Both the position numbers and the translations under genes were made by a program. Shown piece by piece: positions 8,227-13,552 of a stretch of 13,552 bases of DNA. The stretch lies in NCBI GenBank assembly GCA_030849075.1, contig JASAOO010002916.1, positions 1 through 13,552 on the forward strand, given 5' to 3'. Source of the stretch: Zelonia costaricensis. Its lineage: Eukaryota; Euglenozoa; Kinetoplastea; Trypanosomatida; Trypanosomatidae. Under the pieces are notes generated by a model. That model did no database searches and was not told the origin of the DNA. It saw only the letters and a program-made list of their open reading frames with translations. Every line of letters begins with the position of its first letter. The stretch's first letter is position 1.

Positions 8227-9660
8227 TTAATCCGACTCCTCCGCGGCGACGGCCTTGCGGCTCTTCTTGGCCTTGGGCGCCGCCTCCTCGTCCTCCTCTG
8301 CCGCGGTGGCCGCCTTGCGGTCGCGCTTGCGGAGGATGCGCTGGTACTGCTCGAGGGCCTCGGCCATGGCGGCCTTGTTGCTCGGCGGCTTGTTGCCCGT
8401 GTCGAAGAAGTTGAGGCGCGCCTCGACCTGCTCGCGCAGCTTCTCGCCGAAGACCGTCGGCGGGGCGTCCATGAAGCAGTCGATGCGGCACGCCAGCGCG
8501 GCCTTGTTGGCGAGGTAGCGCGAGATCTTGCCGCGGTGCTCCTTCGAGGCGCGCTGGATGAAGGTGGAGTGGAAGATGAGGCCGTACTTGGGCGTGTTGC
8601 CCTTCTTCTTCTTGAGGGCGCGGAAGAGCGCCTTCTCGGCGCCGAGGATCTGGATCGTGCTGGCCGGCGACTTGGCGAGGTTCGTGAGCGAGCCCGCCTT
8701 GGAGATGAGCTTGGCGCCGATGGTCTGACCCATGAGCTGCGTGAGGTTGGGGGCGACGAGCATCATCTTGTCCACGAGGTACTGCGCAAGGGCAACGCGG
8801 TACTGGCCCAGCGAGGCGACGCGCTTCGCGAAGGTGCGAATGCAGTCCCAGTCGACCTCCGCCATGTCGCCGCCCATCGACGTCACGGCCTTCTCGTACA
8901 CACGCGCCGCCACCGCCTCGTCGCCCTCGAGGATCTCGCCCAGCTTCGCCTTGATCTCGTCCTCGTCCGCCTCCTCCAGCGACTGACGGTTGCCGATCAG
9001 CAGAGCGACGTTCGAGTACTTGAGCGGCTCCGGCACCTCCTTGGCCAGCTCCGGGAAGTGCCAGCCGTACCACTCCTTCACCCGCATGCCGAGCAGGTTG
9101 ACGCCCTTGTCCATGTGCTCCATCAGCGCCGAGGCCTGGATGATCATGTTGTCGCTGCGATGCACGTTGAACTTGACCTTGTTGCGCGAGAAGGCGTGGC
9201 CCAGACCGCACTGCGCGCGCGGCACGTCGCCCTCGTTGTGCTCCGGCAGCAGCTTCTCCGCGTGCAGGCGGATGCAGCGGCACATCTCCGCCACGCTCTC
9301 GTTGCACACGACCGGGATGTTGAGCTCATCGTGGATGGCACTGCCGAGCTTCGGGTCCTGCACCCCGAGCTCCCAGTTCGCCTCGTCCTTGGCCACCTTC
9401 TTGGCGAAGGCGGCGGTGAGGAAGTTGTTCAGGAAGGTGCTGATCAAGTTCTCGGAGATGCACACCGCATCCTCCAGCGCGTTCTCCGGCGACTCGAAGG
9501 GCGCAAACGACACGAGCTTCACCCACGGCGCGAAGGTGCTGAAGTCCTGCAGCTCCTTCTGCAGCGCCACATCCTCGGCGCCGACCTCCTCGGTTGAGCG
9601 CACCTTGAAGATGGCGTAGCCCGTCGGGGCCTCGTACAGCGTGTACAGCGTCTTGGACAT
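8227..9660 (-). CDS. NOP56: Nucleolar protein 56 (NOP56), box C/D snoRNP core subunit
   Basis: NOP56 is a scaffold of box C/D small nucleolar ribonucleoproteins. With NOP58, fibrillarin and the 15.5K/SNU13 protein it directs 2'-O-methylation and processing of rRNA in the nucleolus. The 477-residue protein shows the family order: N-terminal NOP5NT domain (about 4-70), NOSIC segment (about 164-217, with VKFNV and the EWYGWHFPEL motif at 196-205) and the RNA- and 15.5K-binding Nop domain (about 255-410). The Nop domain contains AGSLTNLAK (322-330), GAEKALFRALK (340-350) and NTPKYGLIFHSTFI (355-368). The RYLANK...RIDCF and FGEKLREQVE stretches match NOP56 rather than NOP58. The tail (444-477) alternates Lys/Arg and Asp/Glu, a short version of the KKE/D tail, with a probable nuclear signal (KAKKSRK, 463-469). 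It starts at an ATG that aligns with the family N-terminus and ends with TAA. Expression is probably constitutive. The gene appears complete and undamaged. Confidence 0.97.
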   Translation of the reverse strand: MSKTLYTLYEAPTGYAIFKVRSTEEVGAEDVALQKELQDFSTFAPWVKLVSFAPFESPENALEDAVCISENLISTFLNNFLTAAFAKKVAKDEANWELGVQDPKLGSAIHDELNIPVVCNESVAEMCRCIRLHAEKLLPEHNEGDVPRAQCGLGHAFSRNKVKFNVHRSDNMIIQASALMEHMDKGVNLLGMRVKEWYGWHFPELAKEVPEPLKYSNVALLIGNRQSLEEADEDEIKAKLGEILEGDEAVAARVYEKAVTSMGGDMAEVDWDCIRTFAKRVASLGQYRVALAQYLVDKMMLVAPNLTQLMGQTIGAKLISKAGSLTNLAKSPASTIQILGAEKALFRALKKKKGNTPKYGLIFHSTFIQRASKEHRGKISRYLANKAALACRIDCFMDAPPTVFGEKLREQVEARLNFFDTGNKPPSNKAAMAEALEQYQRILRKRDRKAATAAEEDEEAAPKAKKSRKAVAAEESD

Positions 9661-9669
9661 GTGCTTCCG

Positions 9670-9720
9670 CTGATATGCGTGTGTGTGTGTGTGTGTGGTG
9701 GGAAAGAGGAGGGGTGGGGC
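9670..9720 (-). promoter_or_regulatory. Candidate trans-splice acceptor for NOP56
   Basis: On the minus strand a C/T-rich tract (9720 to about 9700) and a CA repeat are followed by CAG, with AG at 9670-9671, giving a very short 5' UTR of 9 bases. A second candidate AG at 9737-9738, also preceded by a pyrimidine tract, would give 76 bases and may be the more usual choice. Confidence 0.3.
9679..9697 (+). repeat. (GT)9 dinucleotide repeat upstream of NOP56
   Basis: Nine GT units plus one G, only 18 bases before the NOP56 start codon. It reads as CA in the transcript and sits between the pyrimidine tract and the nearest AG. Confidence 0.9.
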
Positions 9721-10048
9721 GGGCTTGGGGGTTTCACTGCGAGTGGAGGGACGAGGCGGAAGGGGGACGTGTGTGGTGGACGGCGTAGGGCGGTATGGTG
9801 AGGCAGAGGGAGGGAGGGGGCAGTTGGTAGGAGGTGGGAGGGGGGGGAGGAGGGAGTCATGTCGCGTGGCGGGGCGTCAGCGGCACACACCAAACACACA
9901 CACACACGTATCTAGTGTGATCGCGAGGAAAGAAGCGCCGTATCTGCCGCCTGGTAACGTCAGTTTGCGGTCTTGCCGATAACTTCCTTCCCTTTTCCGG
10001 TTTGAGCACGACGTGAGGCGAACAGACACACGCATACACACATGCATT

Positions 10049-10081
10049 CACACACACACACACACACATACACACACACAC
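10049..10081 (+). repeat. CA dinucleotide array with one TA interruption
   Basis: (CA)10 at 10049-10068, then TA, then a further CA stretch to 10081, followed by a CGTACGTAC motif. Intergenic. Confidence 0.9.
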
Positions 10082-10299
10082 GTACGTACACAACCGCACG
10101 GAGGGAGACAGACACGTGGAGTGGGAGCGAAGCACGTACGTGCGGTCTGGGCGAGCGGCGGCCAAGTCAGGGCAAGGGAGGACGGGCAAGGCAACGCGAC
10201 AAGAGACAGCGTGGTGACGGGGGAAAGAGGGAGGGGGGGGTACGGGGGTGCACGCGTGCGGCATCACCACCCACCGCGGCCGGCCTCACCCTCGAAAAC

Positions 10300-10311
10300 A
10301 AAAAAAAAAAA
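10300..10311 (+). repeat. Homopolymer A12 (T12 in transcript sense)
   Basis: Twelve A on the plus strand. In the transcript this is a T12 tract in the spacer between the zinc finger-PH gene and NOP56. At about 640 bases from the NOP56 start it is far for a splice signal, but it could mark a minor acceptor. Confidence 0.9.
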
Positions 10312-10874
10312 CGGAACACACAAGGGGGGGGGCGGAAGACAGAACTGAGGATAGCACAGAAACGCAAGCGGGCGCTGATGCAGTAGAGCGAACAGAAAGG
10401 AGGAGGGCAAGGTGGGGGGAGGCGTGCAGCGTCAGTTTGGGAAAGAAGGTAACAGGTGCGAGAGAAGTGCTAGGGTGCGGACGAGCACGAACGGGTCTGC
10501 TCCACCACAGTACAAATACGCCAAGACGCCGCAGTGAGGTGCTGGCAACTCCACGGCCGACGGGCGAGCCGACAAGGAGAGTGAGCAGAGCGCAGCAGCG
10601 GCGGCGATTGTGTGCGTCGTGCGGAAGAACGGAGGGAGAACTGGAGCGGCGCACACAAGCACACAAACACACAGTCACAGTTGCTCTGTGGACATCTTGG
10701 CCATCTGCGGCGCGCACAGCCGGTTCGCAGTGGGGGGGGGGGGAAGGGAGCCGCAACCACCGCTTTCGATACATGTTTGGCGGCCCGCCAGCCGGCAGCC
10801 CTCCCGTGCCCTCTCCTTTCCCCGCCGCTTCGTTCCGCATCCACTACGCCCACTGCGCCCACCGTCCAGGCGTT

Positions 10875-10892
10875 TGTGTGTGTGTGTGTGTG
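10875..10892 (+). repeat. (TG)9 dinucleotide repeat
   Basis: Nine TG units starting 23 bases beyond the stop codon of the zinc finger-PH gene, so CA repeats at the start of its 3' UTR. Confidence 0.9.
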
Positions 10893-10915
10893 TCTTCGTG
10901 GAGGAAAATTTGGTG

Positions 10916-11902
10916 CTACGACTTCTTCTTGTCCTCCTTCGCGGGCGCCGTCGCGGCTGCGTAGTCGGCCGGGTCGTCCACGGTGTAAATGTACGCCTCG
11001 AGCGCGGCAATCCACGCGTTCCGCTGCTCCACGGAGCCGCACTGGAAGATGAGCCGCAGCTCTTTCTGGCTCTCCTTAGACTCGAAGAAGATGATGCCGA
11101 TGTCGTTGTCCGAGGCGCTGGAGGAGGAGGGGCGGTAGTTGGACAAGTTGGGCCGCGTGAGGAGGCGGCTGCGCTTGTCCAGCGGCACGAAGCCCTTTGC
11201 CCGCTTCTCCTCGCGCGTCTCGCGGTCCGGGTCCGCGTCGGGGTCGTAGCTCGCGCTCCCGTCGCTCTTCGCGTCGTTGCCTTTCTTGTCCTGCCCAGCC
11301 GCCACGGCCGTCCTGTCGGCGTAGTACCGAATGCCGCCGTTGGCCGGGCTCAGCACGAAGTAGCGCGTCTTCCAGTTGTGCCGCGACAGCTTCGACCGCG
11401 CGATGGCGAACTTGCGCACCTCGCCCTCCAGCCGCGGTTGCACGTACGACTTGCCGGCCTCCGCTTGGGCCCGGCACGCGGGGTGGTAGAGGTGGCCCGT
11501 TGCCTCATCCTTCTCAAACGTGCTCGACTCGCTGTCGCGGAAGCGGATGTTGCAGTAGCGACAGCGGGGCTGGTGCAGGAACTTGTACTCGGCGATGCAC
11601 TGCGGGTGCAGCGGGCCGTCCTTCGTTGTGGCCCCCTTCGACTCCCCCATGGGTCGCCCACACTGACAGCACGCCGCGGCGGTGGTTGGCTGCGTCTCGT
11701 CGTCGTGCAGCCGCAGCGCATCCACGTCGGGCTCGGCGCTGGTGGCGGCGGGGGGCCGCGAGGAGGCGGCCGGTGGCCTCATCGGCATATCAGCCTCCAT
11801 GCCGAAGGAGTCCCCGCTATCGCTCAGCTCCACCGCCTCGTCCTCGTAGAGGTCGTCGCGTGGCTTGGCAGCGGCCGCCACGATGTCCGTGGAGGTGGAC
11901 AT
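10916..11902 (-). CDS. LIM-like zinc finger and PH domain protein, 328 aa
   Basis: Domains in order: an acidic, Pro/Ala-rich N-terminus (1-75), probably disordered; a double zinc-binding module (78-143); and a PH domain (about 157-307). The zinc ligands are C78, C81, H99, C102 and then C114, C117, H140, C143, each set in the pattern C-x2-C...H-x2-C. The linker between sets is 11 residues, whereas a canonical LIM domain has 2, so LIM-like is safer than LIM. The PH domain begins with the typical EGEVRKF...NWKTRYFVLS strands (159-184) and GGIRYY (189-194). It has an inserted charged, Ser-rich loop (about 197-262) and ends with a helix carrying the near-invariant Trp (NAWIAALEAYI, 295-305). PH domains bind phosphoinositides or proteins, so a membrane-associated adaptor role is inferred. 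The upstream open frame to 12133 is Pro/Ser/His low complexity, so the ATG at 11902 was chosen. It ends with TAG. Specific function is unknown. Confidence 0.9.
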   Translation of the reverse strand: MSTSTDIVAAAAKPRDDLYEDEAVELSDSGDSFGMEADMPMRPPAASSRPPAATSAEPDVDALRLHDDETQPTTAAACCQCGRPMGESKGATTKDGPLHPQCIAEYKFLHQPRCRYCNIRFRDSESSTFEKDEATGHLYHPACRAQAEAGKSYVQPRLEGEVRKFAIARSKLSRHNWKTRYFVLSPANGGIRYYADRTAVAAGQDKKGNDAKSDGSASYDPDADPDRETREEKRAKGFVPLDKRSRLLTRPNLSNYRPSSSSASDNDIGIIFFESKESQKELRLIFQCGSVEQRNAWIAALEAYIYTVDDPADYAAATAPAKEDKKKS

Positions 11903-11912
11903 GGCCAGACAG

Positions 11913-11940
11913 CTACGGACGGGGGAGGGCGGAAGAGGTG
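11913..11940 (-). promoter_or_regulatory. Candidate trans-splice acceptor for the zinc finger-PH gene
   Basis: On the minus strand a C/T-rich tract ends in GTAG, with AG at 11913-11914, giving a 10-base 5' UTR before the ATG at 11902. A longer pyrimidine tract lies further upstream (about 11950-11990), so other acceptors are possible. Confidence 0.3.
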
Positions 11941-12150
11941 CGCACACGTGGGGAACGAAGAAGAAGGGGATGGAGAGGAGTGGTGAAGGGCAGACTGTGT
12001 GTAGGCGCACGTTGACGTTCTGTAGTGTGTGTCTGTGCGTGTGTGAGTGTGTGCCGAGGGAAGAGTGCGGCGGGTGGGTGAGTGGGTCGGTTGGCGGAGA
12101 CGGAGGTGGGTGGGTGGGGGAACTCTGCAGCACCGGTGTTGTTTTAGGGA

Positions 12151-12168
12151 TGTGTGTGTGTGTGTGTG
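12151..12168 (+). repeat. (TG)9 dinucleotide repeat
   Basis: Nine perfect TG units in the spacer upstream of the zinc finger-PH gene. Confidence 0.9.
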
Positions 12169-13038
12169 CGGCTCGTAGCGATGGAGGGGCGGGGGAGGGG
12201 GAGGGGGGCCGTCACCGTTGAAGCAGGAGCGCAGACGAGGGAGAGGAGGACGGGTGGACATGCACCCCGCGTGCGGACGGCGGTTGCGGCGCCGTGGCCC
12301 CGGCAGCCCCCCCCTCCTCCCCTCCGCACGTGGCGCCGCCTTCCTTGGCAGCGCCACGCGTCGCTGTGGAAGAACACAGGAGGAGAAGCGCTGCGGCTCA
12401 AACGGCGGTGCGTCGACATGGCAGCAGGAGAAGGCAAAGGTTGCCCACGGGGGGGGGGGCGGTGGTTTCGCTTCATTGGGTGAGTCGGAAACCCAACAAG
12501 GGGAGGAGAGCGCGTCTGGGAGCAACGCGCGGCACGGCAGGCCGCTTGTGCCGGTGCACCCGCGATGGCGGCTGTGTCGATGCGTTGATTGCACACGGGT
12601 GTGCGTCTTTGCTGCTGGTGTTGTTCTTGGATTTGCGGTGTTGATGGTCATCGCGGTCATGCATCTCGCGCCGCTGGCAGCGCACGTTCCACTCGGTGCG
12701 TGCCAGAGGAGGGACGAGGAGGGGAGGCGATGAGGTGAACGATGGCCGCGAATCAACGTGCGGCACCGAGGCAATGACGAAGGGGGGCGGGGCGAAAACA
12801 AAGAAGAGAGAGGCGAGGGGGAGGGGGCACGCGGCAAGGCCCGCTCAGAAGCACACACACACACGGACACCTAGGTCAACGATCACAACCGCACGCCACG
12901 TACCACGACATCATCGCGTCTGGGCGCAGGAATCACGCTCGGGGATGGGGATAAGAAGTGAGGGGTCGGCGAAGGTCGGACCAGACGGGCTACACACACA
13001 CACGCACACGCACACACAGACNGAAGACCCCCGGGGGT

Positions 13039-13053
13039 GGGGGGGGGGGGGGG
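13039..13053 (+). repeat. Homopolymer G15 near an undetermined base
   Basis: Fifteen G following a G5-T stretch, with an N at 13022 and a CA tract just before it. As at 7149-7177, a G run and an N occur together, suggesting a hard-to-sequence region. Confidence 0.9.
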
Positions 13054-13552
13054 CCTAGAGGGGGAGGGGGGGAGAAGAGAAACAGAAGGGAAACGAGGGG
13101 AGACGCGGGAAGAGTTGACACGCCAAGAGAAAGCTCCGAGGACGGGGGTACGGTAGGGGGGGGGGACCCACGCACGAGGATATCAGAGATCAAGTCTTCA
13201 GCGTTTTGATGTTGTGGTGGTGACGGTGGTGGTGGGCGCTGCGCGGTGCGGGCCGCCACCCGGGCGTGACGTGCGGCACACCTCCCTTGTTGGGTTCTCC
13301 CTCTCTCCCTCCCTCCCCCTAACCCTACCGCCTAGTGTACTCCTTCACAGACCTCGGTTGACCTGCCACGGTGCGCTGCGGTAGAGACCGAACAGTGTGT
13401 CTGTGTGTCAGTGTCTGTGTATATGTGTGTGTGTGGGCGTGCGCGCCTGCCACACTCGCGTTGGGGAGAGCAGAGCTCTCCCATCCACAACAGCGAGACC
13501 AACAACAACAGGGCGAGGAGAAGAAGAAGGAACACGAGGGGAGGAAGGAAGG

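Larger units (their letters stand above)
9661..10915. other. Intergenic region between the zinc finger-PH gene and NOP56
   Basis: A 1255-base spacer holding the presumed 3' UTR of the zinc finger-PH gene and the splice signals of NOP56. It contains TG tracts (10875-10892, 9679-9697), a CA array (10049-10081), A12 (10300-10311, T12 in the transcript) and a perfect 12-base palindrome (10132-10143). The plus strand is purine-rich over 9700-9860. No credible gene or RNA is seen. Confidence 0.6.
11903..13552. other. Gene-free repeat-rich region at the right end
   Basis: About 1.65 kb upstream of the zinc finger-PH gene and presumably downstream of the next gene to the right. It holds (TG)9 at 12151-12168, a G11 run (12449-12459), CA tracts near 12850-12862 and 12991-13018, an N at 13022, a G15 run (13039-13053), a telomere-like CCCTAACCCTA (13317-13327) and an 8-bp hairpin (13464-13482). 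Bases 12500-12700 are the least repetitive part. Open frames there on both strands lack domain features and are not called. Confidence 0.6.

Noticed and set aside
7894..9597. 567-codon plus-strand open frame
   Set aside because: It lies almost wholly antisense to NOP56, is Leu/Arg/Val/His-rich as expected from the complement of GC-rich coding sequence, and starts in repeat-derived sequence.
8227..9660. Assignment as NOP58 instead of NOP56
   Set aside because: The motifs in the Nop domain and after it (HSTFI, RYLANK with RIDCF, FGEKLREQVE) match NOP56; NOP58 differs at these positions.
10610..11986. 458-codon plus-strand open frame
   Set aside because: It is antisense to the zinc finger-PH gene, whose domains are clear on the minus strand. 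The plus translation has no domain signal.
11903..12133. N-terminal extension of the zinc finger-PH protein to 12133
   Set aside because: The extra 77 residues come from CA/TG and C-rich repeats and lie in a pyrimidine-rich transcript region typical of a 5' flank.
12218..12733. 171-codon plus-strand frame with a hydrophobic stretch resembling a membrane span
   Set aside because: The hydrophobic part is short and isolated, the rest is Arg/Gly low complexity, and the strand is opposite to all clear genes. Kept out for lack of support.
11824..12870. 348-codon minus-strand open frame
   Set aside because: Repeat-derived Ser/Pro/Thr/His sequence overlapping the start of the zinc finger-PH gene in another frame; no domain features.
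13332..13535. 67-codon minus-strand frame starting with a Leu-rich stretch
   Set aside because: It starts at GTG, and the Leu run comes from a CTT/CTC-type pyrimidine tract followed by CA-repeat translation.

Overview
The window looks like nuclear DNA of a trypanosomatid of the Leishmania group. It is GC-rich, I see no need for introns, and all four convincing genes lie on the minus strand, as in a polycistronic transcription unit. They are separated by 0.8-2.5 kb of low-complexity DNA full of CA/TG dinucleotide repeats and long G runs. Read as transcript (minus strand), the DNA just upstream of each start is pyrimidine-rich and ends in an AG, as expected for spliced-leader trans-splicing. 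The genus is inferred from layout, composition and the NOP56 sequence, not from a database match.

Layout in transcription order (right to left). 11903-13552 is gene-free, with repeats and a short telomere-like motif. 10916-11902 encodes a 328-residue protein with a LIM-like pair of zinc fingers followed by a PH domain. 9661-10915 is intergenic with CA/TG repeats. 8227-9660 encodes NOP56, a core protein of box C/D snoRNPs, and is the one gene whose function is clear. 6359-8226 is intergenic, with a 25-base G run and an undetermined base. 4241-6358 encodes a 705-residue Ala-rich, mostly helical protein that I do not recognise. 3447-4240 is intergenic. 2589-3446 encodes a 285-residue type I membrane protein with a signal peptide, a 12-cysteine ectodomain, one membrane span and an acidic tail. 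1-2588 is gene-free apart from a possible but unproven gene start at the left edge.

The genes share no obvious pathway: nucleolar RNA modification, probable membrane or phosphoinositide signalling, a surface or endomembrane protein, and an unknown. That is normal in trypanosomatids, where neighbouring genes are co-transcribed but regulated after transcription through their UTRs. Most other long open frames, including 567- and 458-codon frames antisense to NOP56 and to the zinc finger-PH gene, are by-products of GC-rich DNA. I found no tRNA, rRNA, CRISPR array, complete transposable element or convincing new multi-gene system.
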